Shown here in pieces: positions 23,695-34,823 of a DNA stretch of 64,000 bases. Source of the stretch: Ophiostoma sp. CBS 140.51 (taxonomy: Eukaryota > Ascomycota > Sordariomycetes > Ophiostomatales > Ophiostomataceae); the NCBI GenBank assembly GCA_029298735.1, contig JANSLP010000031.1, positions 124,001-188,000 on the forward strand, read 5' to 3'. Below the pieces are notes generated by a model. It saw only the letters and a list, made by a program, of their open reading frames with translations. It was not told the origin of the DNA and ran no database searches. The translations under genes and the position numbers were made by a program. Within the stretch, counting starts at the first letter, position 1; the number at the start of each line of letters is the position of its first letter.

Positions 23695-25392
23695 TTACAC
23701 TTCTTCGGCCCCAGCTTCGGCTGAATTGGACGTAGTGTCTTCTTGCTGCCGCCGGGCCTCCGTCTCGGCCGCCTCTTCTTCCTCTTTCCTGAGCATCTTC
23801 TGTGGGATACGGAAGACAACTACCACGACTGTACTCACAAGACACATGCCTGCCGACAGGATAAAGGGCAGCCCCGTCCATGCGCCACCGAGAGCCACGC
23901 CTTTCTGGAGAGCGCCAAACAGGACGGGCGCCGCGACCATGAGCCCGCTGAATTCGAGCAGGCCCAGCAAGGTGTTGAGCATGGCCAAGTGGTGGGGCTC
24001 GACAAATGCGTTCAACAAGCTGCGCATGGTTGCGGAGTAGCCACCGCCTAGAGAAAAGACGACGAGGGCAATCGAAAGTAACCACGGGGTGACGGCGAAG
24101 GCGATCAGCAACGAGCCGACCACCAGAAGCACACCAGAGACACGGGCGAGCCACAAATCTTTGCGGAGGGAGGATCCGCTGATGCCAAACAGGGGCCCAC
24201 TCTTGAGGAGAGCAGCACTGGCGAGCGGGAGGAGGACCAGGCAGAGACACAGGTTGGTGGTGCTGCGAATGGTGAGCAGAAAGGCGGCCTGGCTCCAGGA
24301 CCAGCCGTAGCGTTTTGTGGCGTACTGCAGCAGCAAATTCTGGACGAAACGGCCGACCAACGAGAAAATAAAGGGAATCATCAAGAACATGAGCGGGCGG
24401 TTCCTGAGAATAAAGAGGGAGGTGGCGCGGGCATCGGTGCGCAGGAGGTGGAGGAACTGGTGCCAGGTGGAGGCGAGGGTCCTCTTGCGCGGGGGCTCCT
24501 GGTTGTCGGTGTCGTCTTCGACGACGGAAACACGCTCCGGTGCCGTGCGGCCAGCCTTTGTATCAAAGTTGAGCGTCTCCGGCATCAGCAGCAGCACCAG
24601 CCCGCTCAGCACGACGCCGACAAATCCAAACACGAGCGGCGCCCAGTGCCCGCCCCATAACAAGAGAGCACCGCCCATGGGGTTGCTAATCAGCTCGGCC
24701 ACCAGAAACACGGCAGTCAACCGAAAGTAACAATTGGCCCGCTCAGCCTGCGGGGTGACGTCGGCGAGGGCCGTAAACACCATGGCCGGACCGACGGACT
24801 CGAAACTGCCGACCGAGCCAAAGAGGGCTGTGAACCAGAGGGCCCACAGGGGGAAGACGTTGCGGAAGTAAAAGACGGTCAAGTACCACCCTAGTTGTAG
24901 ACCCAGTCCCGTCCAGGCGAGCAGCATGACGGGCTTGCGGCCGAGGTTGTCGGCCAGAATACCGTAAGGCAGCGAAAACAAAATGTTGGGGATGCACTCA
25001 AAGGCGGTCTGCCAGCCCAGCAGCTGCGAGAGTCGGCCCTGAATATCCGGTAGTTTGCACCGCGGGTCAATGGCACTGCCCGAGCCGCCGTGGCTGATCA
25101 ACAAAGTGTCGCCATATCTCTGGCGGCAGACAATGGTCTCAATCATGCTGCTGATGGCCGGGTTGGCGGTGCCGAGGGCGAGCTCGACGATGAAGATGGA
25201 GATGAAGTTGACGAGGATGACCTGTTCGGCCGTGGTCAAGTTGACGGCGCGGTGGGCGAGTCGTCGTATTGATGCCGTTGAGACGTAGGATGTGGGCTGT
25301 TGTGATGTTGGACCTTGCTCCGTAGGTTGAGGCGTGCTTCTGCGGTCGGCCCCGAGCAGAGGCGCCCGCTCATCTATTGTGTGGTCGGCCAT
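23695..25392 (-). CDS. Major facilitator superfamily transporter, 565 aa
   Basis: The start chosen is the ATG at 25392 (MADHTIDERAPLLGADRRS); the frame is open 22 codons further but without a plausible N-terminus. The ERAPLL segment is a dileucine-type motif common in fungal vacuolar or endosomal MFS proteins. Twelve membrane segments are visible, the first at residues about 60-80 (QVILVNFISIFIVELALG). MFS signature A is GILADNLGRKPVMLL between segments 2 and 3. The central cytosolic loop (NFDTKAGRTAPERVSVVEDD to PPRKRTLASTWHQFL) separates the halves, and the C-terminal tail is acidic. Substrate unknown. It diverges from the Nudix gene across a 1.1-kb shared upstream region. The plus-strand open frames over it are complement only. 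Confidence 0.88.
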   Translation of the reverse strand: MADHTIDERAPLLGADRRSTPQPTEQGPTSQQPTSYVSTASIRRLAHRAVNLTTAEQVILVNFISIFIVELALGTANPAISSMIETIVCRQRYGDTLLISHGGSGSAIDPRCKLPDIQGRLSQLLGWQTAFECIPNILFSLPYGILADNLGRKPVMLLAWTGLGLQLGWYLTVFYFRNVFPLWALWFTALFGSVGSFESVGPAMVFTALADVTPQAERANCYFRLTAVFLVAELISNPMGGALLLWGGHWAPLVFGFVGVVLSGLVLLLMPETLNFDTKAGRTAPERVSVVEDDTDNQEPPRKRTLASTWHQFLHLLRTDARATSLFILRNRPLMFLMIPFIFSLVGRFVQNLLLQYATKRYGWSWSQAAFLLTIRSTTNLCLCLVLLPLASAALLKSGPLFGISGSSLRKDLWLARVSGVLLVVGSLLIAFAVTPWLLSIALVVFSLGGGYSATMRSLLNAFVEPHHLAMLNTLLGLLEFSGLMVAAPVLFGALQKGVALGGAWTGLPFILSAGMCLVSTVVVVVFRIPQKMLRKEEEEAAETEARRQQEDTTSNSAEAGAEEV

Positions 25393-26527
25393 GTTGGTGA
25401 TGTAGTCAATGTGTTGACAATTGATGTGCTGTGAGATGTCTTGTGACTTACGACACAATAAATGTCGTAGGACGAGATCGCCAAGATATTAAATAAATTT
25501 CTGATAATTGTCTCAGCGCCGATCCGCCGGTTAACTTACATCGTGAGTAATGTAAGACTTTGATCGTGGGGAAGTAGAAAAGGTCGACGTGATGAAAAGT
25601 GCAACAAAATATTCTGCTGCCTCCCGCGCGTCGTACGTCATACCAAAAAGTCAATTGATTGACGCAATCGACAAAAAATCGACGCTGTGTTTATTGAATT
25701 TGGTGTTCGTCGTTTGGTATCGTCGGCTGGCCCGAACTTTGGTTTGCTGGCTGCCTAAGTGGTGACGATGTCGCGGCCGCGTCAGTGTTTTAGAGGTTGG
25801 CAGCGGCAGGATCAATTGGGGGCCGCAATCTTATTTTTGAGTCGGCGGTAACATGACGTTGGAGGAGATGAAAGGTGAGAAAGATGATGCAAAAAGTAAG
25901 AATGATGAGATTAATAAGAAAATAAGAAATTGGGGAAAGAAAGTGCGAGCGAAACTTGCTTTAGGAAAAAAGAGTCAAGCTTAATCCTTTGTCTCAAGGG
26001 GGTGGACGAGCTTGCTGTCTCGAAAATTTCAGTCTCCCTGCCCCTTCTGCCGAGCCGAGTGCCGCCCGACTCCAGCATATGCGGAACCACTGATGCTGAC
26101 GTCGCGCGCCAATGAGCTTGTCGTCGACGCCTGGTCACCCCGGGCCGTTGAAGAGTCTGCTGTCCGACGACAGCGACGCCAACGGTGCTTGCTATCTTAT
26201 CATAGGCCTGTCAGCGCACAGCGCACTGTCGGAGCGTCTCGGTCCACTTCCGCTAAGCACACCAAACAAAGTCCATGACATCAACCTTCCCAATTCGGAC
26301 TTCAATTATCGTGTCTTCCCTGTCCTCTTCTCACTTCCATCCCATCTTCGATTCGCCGCTTCTCACTACTCCCCACAAACATTCACACCTCTTGGCCCGC
26401 GATATTTGCCGCGTTGGCACAGACGCGCCCACACTCTCCACGATCATTGCCAAGCCTACAGATTCCAAACGGTCGCCAGCGACAAAAAATCCCACAACAT
26501 AATACGCAGTGAAAACACCCACAGGCC
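25393..26527. other. Divergent promoter region between the MFS and Nudix genes
   Basis: This region drives the MFS gene leftward and the Nudix gene rightward. It is A/T-rich near the centre (25850-25930). Plus-strand open frames at 26112-26527 look like leader DNA of the Nudix gene, not protein. Confidence 0.5.
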
Positions 26528-27338
26528 AAATGTCCAGTTTACCGCGAGTCGTGTCGCGGAAACCATTGGTGGGTGCTCTTCTTTGCTGTTCTTTCTTTCG
26601 TTTCTTGATCTCCGTAAACGAGAAGCTCCGCTGACATCTGTGGCCGATTTGTACAGCCGCACAACCAGGCACAATGGACAAAACTGGTGCAGTACGTGCC
26701 TCTTCCAAAAACCTCTTAATCAGTCAACGTGCTGACAACACAGAGTCACATACCAAGATGCTGACGGCACATCCCGCATCTGGGAGTCTGCTGAACGCAC
26801 GACACGGCCGCCGGCCACAAAAGACAATCCAGATCCGGTTGATGGCGTCGACATTGTGGCCGTCGTCAGCAATACCGAAGGCCCGCCGCGCATCGTGCTC
26901 ATAAAACAGTTCAGACCGGCTGTGGGGTGTACGGTTATTGAGCTCCCCGCGGGCTTGGTCGATGCCGGCGAGTCGGTGGAACAGGCCGCGGTGCGTGAAC
27001 TGCGTGAAGAGACGGGCTATGCTGGGAAAGTGAGTGCCAGCACAGCCGCGTCACTCGCGCCCTCGCCAACTCTCTATGCGGACCCGGGCTTCGGCAACAA
27101 CAACTTGCAGGTTGTGTACCTAGATGTCGACGGGAGCGATCCGCACAACCAAGACGGGCAACGGCAACCTCAACTGGAAGAGGGCGAGCTGGTGCAAGAA
27201 GTGTTTACGGTGCCACTGGCCGACCTGTTTGAGATGGTCCGCAAGTTTGCGTACGAGGACGGATACGCCATTGACGCGCGAGTTGGCACACTTGCCGAGG
27301 GCATGGAGATGGCCAAGCGGTATTTGAGCTTGAAATGA
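26528..27338 (+). CDS. Nudix hydrolase, ADP-ribose pyrophosphatase type, 222 aa, three exons
   Basis: ADP-ribose pyrophosphatases cleave ADP-ribose to AMP and ribose 5-phosphate. Exons are 26528-26566 (39 nt), 26657-26691 (35 nt) and 26744-27338. Donors are GTGGGT and GTACGT, acceptors TGTACAG and ACACAG, with a CTGAC branch in intron 2. The joined N-terminus reads MSSLPRVVSRKPLPHNQAQW then TKLVQVTYQDADG, which fits eukaryotic ADP-ribose pyrophosphatases far better than any single frame. The Nudix box is complete at about residues 95-117: GLVDAGE-(7)-RELREETGY, with all the metal-binding Glu residues present. ESAERTTRP and VIELPAG are also family-typical. AATAAA follows the stop by about 16 nt. 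This type detoxifies ADP-ribose and other ADP-sugars in cytosol or nucleus. Confidence 0.9.
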
Positions 27339-28262
27339 GAGTCAATGAAGAGTAATAAAGAACAACACAGAGGTTGATGGGAAAATATCTACATATTTTG
27401 CAGTTGCTACTTTCATGGTACAGGTGCTATCTAATACAAAAATGATAAAAGGATGATAGATATGAAAGGAAGAAAATGTTAAAAAAGAATAGAAGATTAA
27501 ATTCACAGTCAGGCCACAAGACCGAGGACTGCGGGTAAAAAAGAGAAAGCAAAGGGTGACGCCGCCGTTTGATGCTTGCCCATCTGGGGCCCAAGATCCC
27601 ACCAGTACCCTGTACCGGTCTGTTGACCCCCCTTTCGCACCGTCTTGGGTCGCCCCAGGAATTTCGACCCGTACATAGGCTTCTTAAAACCCACGCGTTC
27701 CCAATATCCCCATTGTCCATTCCCGTTACCATTGTGAACTATGGCCCTAGGCCATTGAATTTCGATGCTCCTTAAATATACCCTAAGCCGGATTGTGCCA
27801 CGGCTAGGAATTGAATAGATAAATGTCTGTAGAATATGTAAATGGACTTTGGTCCTCTCTGTTAGGTAGTGAGGTGAGAAATATATTCTCATCGATTTTT
27901 TCTTCGTTGATATTTTTCTTTTTCTTTTTGTTTTGATTTGTTTCTGGTCGAGGATCTTTCTTCATTTTTTTTGTCCTTTGTTTATTTTCAACTTTTTTTG
28001 TTGTAGTTTGAGAAATTTGAGGGTGCCTCAACAGGTGGTCGGTTATTATCGGTGTAAAATATGACCAAAAGGAAGCAGAGATAGAACGCAAAAGTAAAAT
28101 GAGAAAGCCTCCCGGAACATCAAAGAAAGAAAGCGAAAAAAAAACAGCGTCCCTTGACGGGGGACACTGGAGAGAGCGACCTGGCCCTCATACTTACCTA
28201 ACACGGCATGTCGTGCTGAGAAGCGAAAGTGTGTGTTTGTTGTTGGCGTGCATGCCCGGTAA
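27339..28262. other. Convergent 3' flanks, A/T-rich
   Basis: The region lies between the Nudix gene (+) and the C2H2-like gene (-), so it holds two 3' UTRs. It has T-rich runs at 27890-28010 and an 18-mer (27823-27840) that recurs near 37.39 kb. The 127-codon minus frame at 27892-27509 has no recognisable content. Confidence 0.5.
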
Positions 28263-29572
28263 TTACTGTGCTTTAGCTGAAGGGGGCACAGGCGCGTTCG
28301 GTATGTTAGACAACACTGTCAAGACGTGGTCCTGCACGATCTTATAAAACTCGCTTTTCGGGACAAGACGGCTGTCGTCCGCTATGTTTTGGTAGACAGC
28401 CTGGTCCTGTCTGCCCATCAACATTGACGGGAAGTCGATCATCATGCCTTCGTTGGTGTTCTCTCTTTTGAGAGTTTCTGACGTGGTGGTCTTTTGCTCA
28501 GCAGCTACTGCGGCGGCAGCCACCGTCATGAGGCTTCCTTTGTCGACTTCAGGGCGGAACTGAGTGAGCTCTGCGTCAGCCTCTCTAGGTGCAGTGAGGG
28601 CTGGCTCATCACGGAGACTGTAGTCGACGTCTTCCATGGAGATTTCGTGTTAGTAAAACGTAAAAATCGTAAAGCGAGAAGAAAACATTATTGGTACATA
28701 CAGGGAGAAGGTGTCGTCTTGTCCTTGTAGCTGGGAAACAGGAGTCTGTACATGTGCGTCCACTTGTCTGATTCGTTCTGACCGTCAATTTTCTTCCTTG
28801 AGCGGAGCTTCTTCTCAATCTCAAGGTCGAAGCCGGCATCTTCAGGCACGCTGCATGGCGAAACAGAGCATGCAACCTCTTGTCGGAGATGCTCTCTTAG
28901 GTTTTCCTGAACTTTGAACGTTGTTGAGCAACGGTCACAAACGTAATGCATATGATGACGGTACAGATGCTCCCTGTTATGGTTAGATGGCTGCATGGAT
29001 AAAATGTCATCTACATACGCGTTAACTCACTTGACACGGTGAACACTGGGCCAGCCTGATGTGCGGCAAGAGCGTTGATGGCAGTACTTATGGCGGTTGC
29101 GTTTGTAGAAAGGACAGGCGAACTCAAACACCACTGGTGACGTGGGGTCGTCGCTCAACCGTGCCTTCTTGCCGGTACCGTCCTCTTGCTCTTCATCATC
29201 TTCGCTGTCGCTAGTCGGCCGCTTAAGCCGCATCACCGAACGCATCCGGCAGGACAGCTCAGCGCTTGGTGTTGTGCTTTTGGAGAAGGTTCTTCCAAAT
29301 ATCTTTTTATTGGGCGAGTCGGCGGAGCAAGTGTATTGCGGGCTGTTGTCGTGGCCAAAGTCCGGCTCCCGGTCCGGATACGGATACCCGGACATGGTGG
29401 ATGGGCTACCTTTTGTTGTTTGTCTGGGATCGATAGGTGTTTGCTGATGAAAGTCGAGTGGTAATTGGTTCTTGTCATTGTTGTGGGCTGGGACTGGATA
29501 CTCGTGTGCGTGGGGCTGAGGCTGATGATGTCCGGGCCCCTTTTCAGGGATGCAAAGCGCGCTGATGAGCAT
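28263..29572 (-). CDS. Fungal C2H2-like zinc finger protein, three exons, about 393 aa
   Basis: Exons are 29572-29031, 28973-28702 and 28630-28263. Intron 1 uses GTGAGT and ATAACAG. Intron 2 uses GTATGT, a perfect TACTAAC branch, and an AAG acceptor. The core spans the first junction: FACPFYKRNRHKYC, CRTSGWPSVHRVKEHLYRHH, YVCDRCSTTFKVQENLREHL, QEVAC. It continues with a helix typical of this family (DLEIEKKLRSRKK, DKWTHMYRLLFP, PSPY). These proteins are abundant in Pezizomycotina, are presumed nuclear and have unknown targets. The N-terminal part has a basic-acidic segment (RLKRPTSDSEDDEEQEDGTG) that may include a nuclear localisation signal. The start is uncertain: an internal ATG at 29395 (MSGYPYPDREPDFG) is an equally good candidate, giving 334 aa. 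Confidence 0.82.
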
Positions 29573-31236
29573 GATTGCAATGATGTGTTAAATTTATTGG
29601 CGTGAGGTGAGTGGGTGGTGATCCGTGTGAGCTTTGAGACCTGACTTGTTGAAGTCAATAAATTTGTCCTTAACCGTGAATTCTTGATGAATATGACCAA
29701 GTAACAAAAGACTTGAAATGTTCATAAAAGGAAAGCGAGGGGGGGAAGACGAGGTCTTACAGCACAGTCTTTATCACTGCCAAGTTTACCCAATTTTGAA
29801 GGACCTAAACTTGTAGCCGGAAGGAAGGCAACTCGAGACGGTGCCCGAGCTGGAAAGAGAGCGATTGTGTTACTTCCTGCCTGGAACAAGGGAGATAAGT
29901 AAGACAGGGCTATCAAACCCAACCAGGAGGACAGCCCGGGGTAGGCAGAGAGCAGAAGCGAAGCACGAGAATCCTTAGAATAAGCCTGGCTGAAAATGGC
30001 GTAAGAAGCAGTGAGAACAGACTTTTGCGTCGCAAAGTGTCGTCACTTGGGTCTGAATGTGCAACAAAGTGGCCGTGAAAACTTGGAAGAGTGAAAGATG
30101 CAGGTGTAGAAGCAGTGCCTAAAACAAGTGTGAGATATCTGACGTTAGGGAGAACAATATGTAAGAACTTTGTGCAAAGAAGACAAGGGTGATAGACAGG
30201 ACAAGAACCAGGAAAAATAAACAACAAACACTAGGGGAAAGGCAAGGGTAGTTTGATAAATACCTTGAAGCAGAACACAACAATGGCAGGCCTCGAAATG
30301 CAGCCAAAGGACCTTTCAGAAGCAGAAGCTGAGAAAGACTGAACATGGAATCGGAGAAGAAAAGAGATATTGTATGCCCGAGAGAACTACTCCGCGTATT
30401 AGAAACGTCGGATGAAGCTAACTTGTCGTACAATGGCTTCTCTAGTCGGCGTAGGTGGCACCAACCATACCGCATCGTCCAACTCGACGGCCCTCTTGTT
30501 CCCCCCAATCTGCCTGCCTGTAGGGGAGTGTTTTTGCGCAAAGACTGCAAAAGTTCAAGGACGTAAATAGACAGGATGCACAGAGATCAAGCAGGAGGTG
30601 GAATGGAAAAGCCGTCATACCACACAAGGTGTTCCGGAGGCGGTCACGTAACGTAGGTAGCCTTACGGGAGGGGTGTATTCCGGAACGAGGCGTAGGTTC
30701 TTGGGTTGCTATGATGTTACCCACACTCCCTGGGGTTTGAAAATAGCTGAGAACACCCAGTGTCGAAAGGATGCAAAGCCAAGTCGGCGGATGGCAAGTC
30801 TAGACGGTAGGAGCGGGGGTGAACGGTCTCGGCCGCTGCCATACACACAGTCAAGGTTGGCCTATTGCTGTTGGCTGGGCCAGAGATCAGCTGTTGCTGG
30901 TTCGACATGTATTGCTTGGGCTCGGTGAGGCTGCAAAAAGTACACTTTGGGTTTGTACAGTTTGTACACATGTGCCGGCCTTGATGAATGCCAGGTATTT
31001 TTGCATCTTTGATTGTGACAGAGGGACTCCATATTTGCTCGTTGCAAAAGAAAAATTAAGTGTCAGCCTGGTACTCGTTTTTGCGTTGTTAGATTTTGGG
31101 TTTGGGTTTTGCCATGTGTCTCATGCCTTACTCTCGCTAAGAACAAGAAACCCTCTCTCGTTTCCCTTCTCATAATGTCCCGGATGCGTGCATGTGTTAT
31201 TTGTCAAAGAGGTTGCAACAATGGTCATATCTGGTT

Positions 31237-31365
31237 TTAACTGTTGGCAGGAAAATTGCAGAAATTGTCTGGCACATTCTCTTTGGCTTTGCTCTCGCGT
31301 GCACATTCCATCATGTGTAACAGGTCCCTTTCATAGGCCAGCGTCCTCTCTCCGTGTCTGGGCAT
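31237..31365 (-). CDS. Possible very short protein or first exon (42 aa), doubtful
   Basis: An ATG-started frame reads MPRHGERTLAYERDLLHMME followed by a charged tail with KAKENVPDNF and stops after 42 codons. It has a balanced amino acid mix unlike the low-complexity translations around it. It might be a small protein or the first exon of a gene whose other exons I cannot find downstream. No family is recognised. Confidence 0.2.
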   Translation of the reverse strand: MPRHGERTLAYERDLLHMMECARESKAKENVPDNFCNFPANS

Positions 31366-34300
31366 ATTGGATCGGAGCTGTGTGGTGCTGAAAGACGCAT
31401 CTGCGAGGGGTAATTGTTGCGTAACGGACGAAAGGTTGAGAGACTGTGTGTGTGTGTGTTTGTGTGGATGTCGTACGTCGTCAGGAAAGACAGGGTCTTG
31501 GAGCAAGCCGGGCATTGAAGGGGATCCTTTGGGGGTGTCGTTCCAGGATGGGGGGCTGCGGGCGCGGGGGCGTCCCGTCTTTCTTGACCGTAGGGGAGTC
31601 GGAAGAAGTTGATGCAGAGACAAGTTAGCGCATGCGGTGTAACACGATGGGCTGGAAGAGAGTGAGAAGAAAAAGAAACGAAAGCAGAATACGAGAGAAG
31701 ATGGTTGGGGCGAGGAACAAGGGCAGTGTGAGTTGGCCGGAGGAGCGAAAGCGGCCAGGCGCATTAGAGGGGATGGAAGAAGGAATCGAGAAATAAAAGC
31801 GGAAAGCGACAGAAGACAATACGGTGTATTGTACATGTGATGGAGAAGCGAGACAGACGAAACGAAAGATGTATTTTGAGAACGGTTATTGATCCTGAAA
31901 GAAAGTAGAAAAATTATGAAGGAGGGAGAATTGCCAGGAAAGGAGAAGGAGGAGGGAAGATTCTGGCCAAGGCGACAAGGCTAATCACACAGTTACGATG
32001 GGGGATCTGGGAAAGGCAAGCGCGTCAGATGGCAGAACATTAGAGTTGTGATATGTGATAGAAAAGTAGATCGCTCTTGCTGCGGTTTCTTTTTCCGGGA
32101 TGTGAAAGGGAAAGAGCGAACCAAATCATTTCTCCGCCGTTTGCACAGCGCAGAAAAAAGAATGTGCAAGAACAGGCAGGCAGCAGGGAGAAGCGCACGA
32201 GCAAGTTGTCTGTCAAGCACGCGGCTCCTTCCTGCCCGATTTTCTGGATGACAGGCGCTGTGTCCCCGTTTGCAAAAGGCGGAGACGAAAGTGACAGAGA
32301 AGGAAAGAGCGAACGAAGGCAAGGAAAGCGGAACCAACTGTGACCACGATTTACAACGCACAAGATTATTGACATATCAGAAAGTGCATCAAAAGTACCA
32401 CAGGACAATGGAGGTACACAGAAATCAATTGCCTATGTCATTCCACCTCTTCTTTCTGCGTGTTCTTGAGTTCAACAAAAAATATAAATCACTCACCCCT
32501 TCATACTGCATCTAGACCGGCTTGCTCGCTCCCTCTTCGCTCCTTCCCCTTCCGAAAACCCCTTTTATCAAAGGTCGTCCCGTGTACCGGGTTCAACAAG
32601 AAGGAGCGACCCTTGCAGAAGAGCTTCAACTGCGCCGCGCATCCAGGGCAACCAAAATCGCCCAATACTACCTTGCACCTTCCACAGAATGCAAATTGAG
32701 AAAGAAGAAAAATTCGCAGGAAGGAGCGAGGCATCGGAAAGATGCCCAACGGATCGTAAACACTCAAATTTTGAAGATAAGGAAAGAGCAACCTACAGGT
32801 GTGGTTGGCTAACAAACCAGGCAAGAAGGAACGGGGCAGGCAAAACGAGCCTCCACCCACTTGCCCATCCACTTGCCCGGGCACCTTTACGCATTCATTC
32901 ACTCGTTGTCACTTCATGCATCATGTTTTGTTTTCGCCGAACCAACGCCTGCAGACCAACGCCCACCGCCATCCACCCAACACCCAAGGATACCACACCA
33001 GCAGTCTCGCATCTTGGTTGGGGGCAAGCGGGCAATCGAATCCTTCCAGGGCCAGGCCCGACCTCCCTTCTGCCAAAAAAAGAAACAGTCCACGCCGTCC
33101 AAAAGAAACGGAAGCTCGAGATCCGACTCGTGGAAGAAACGAGCTATGGCTGCAAGAGGTGCATTCCGTGCTTCTTGCATGCGTCACAGCCAGCATACCT
33201 CTGAGCCTACGCCGTAGGACTGACGAGGCAAGTCATCCTGTGATTTCACACGCCCCCACATGCACATGTGCATGCACATGTATATACGTATGCACGTCCA
33301 CGCATCGGCTACTTTGCCACTTGCCAACAGAGTGAGAACGGCTATACTTTCCATAGTTTCAGCACTTTCTAGAATCTTGAACCGGCGTCGACAATGCGGA
33401 TTAGTGGCAACTCTGGAAAAAGAAAGCAAAGGAAAACAATGTCAGATGCAATAAACAGTGGCGCCTTTCATTCTGCAGCAGGAAGAAAAGGGAAGACTGG
33501 ATGCCAAAAATGCGGACTGTTGGTCGCCAGGTCGGGAAGCAGCATCACTAACAAACCGCAATCTTTGCAGCCGCTCCTCTTTTTCATGCCCTTGTTGAAA
33601 CCTATTGTCCAATCCGTTGATTACAACGGAGCATGCAGGCTGCACCTATCCGAGGCCGTTGGGCGTGGCGAAACGCAAAAATCACGAGTTGAACAAAACA
33701 CGACGAACATCGACAAGAAAATGGAATACAACTCGGTTAGGCACATAGGAGAAAATGAAAGGTATGCCTGTTGGTAAAATTTTACTGGACTGTGGAGAAG
33801 AGCAGATGAAATATTAGCAAAGTTCTCATGAGAATGATACACGTCGAGGGTGTCGCAGATTATCTCGACACGACGCTAGATCATCCCCGGCCATTATGAT
33901 TTTCCACGACCCACCATGTTGTTCATCAAGTTTTCTTCTTTCTCCATGCATCAAATCCTTACAACCTGCGTTGGGATGATGAGCCAAGGTAGCGTGCGAA
34001 GCAAAGGACAATACACGTCAAGACCAAGTTTTCGAGTTGTCTTTCCTCAATACGAGTACGGCCAAGTCATTTCCGATGTCTTTTGATGACCGAGACTAAG
34101 CAATGATTCAATCTTGACAAGAAACAAGACTGTGGAGCAGAGGCCAAACAAGTTGAACAGTGAGTCGATATCCAGATCCAGGAGAGCCTATTGTCCCTTC
34201 CAAGGAATCACCGAGTGATTAAACGATACTCAACGATAATAGTTGATCGTCCACCTCTTCTTCGTACCCACTCTAAAAATGACAATATAGTGACGAGGAG

Positions 34301-34446
34301 GCCATGTGCCTGTCTCCCAAGCGCCTATCGACAACACCACATTGGTACTCTCAGTACTGACTACGCTCTGGACACTGACCAGAAATATACACATCAACAT
34401 TTGCCAACTTCTGACACGGTTCCCTTGGTGACAAGGTGTTTGCAAA

Positions 34447-34464
34447 CCCCCCCCCCCCCCCCCC
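34447..34464. repeat. Poly-C tract (18 nt)
   Basis: An uninterrupted run of 18 C, followed by TCCCC. Homopolymers this long are prone to length error. Confidence 0.95.
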
Positions 34465-34823
34465 TCCCCATTCAGAACTATGAACAATGGACAAGGTAAA
34501 ATCAAAACAGAACAAAATTTGCCTCCGAAACTCTGCTGTCCTGGCTTGTATAAATTCTCCTGGAGGATGAAGCTCTTTCTTCCCTTCCGATCCTTTTGTT
34601 TTCATGCTCTGGTCTCGGGACATTTCAAACTTCATCTTGCTGTTTCTTTGTCGCCTTTCTGCAACACAACAACTCCCATTGAAGCTCTTCGTCTTTTGTC
34701 GGCGAACAGGTCAAGTATACCACGCAAACACAAAAAACATTCACACACTTCTTCCTTCACCATTTTCCACTTCACAGGCCACAAACCACCAGGAAAAGGA
34801 TCGCCTCAAGTCGCTGTGGAACA

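Larger units (their letters stand above)
29573..34823. other. 5.25-kb gene-poor region
   Basis: No gene is recognised on either strand. There is a (TG)n microsatellite at 31446-31470, a purine-rich block at 31640-31960, and an 18-C homopolymer at 34447-34464. The end (34500-34823) is the leader of the zinc-knuckle gene and is C/T-rich. A short 42-codon minus frame at 31365-31237 is listed separately. A fast-evolving gene or long noncoding RNA cannot be excluded. Confidence 0.45.

Noticed and set aside
31237..31836. 199-codon minus-strand open frame
   Set aside because: The first 157 codons are low-complexity translation of C/T-rich DNA; only the last 42 codons after an internal ATG looked protein-like and are listed with low confidence.
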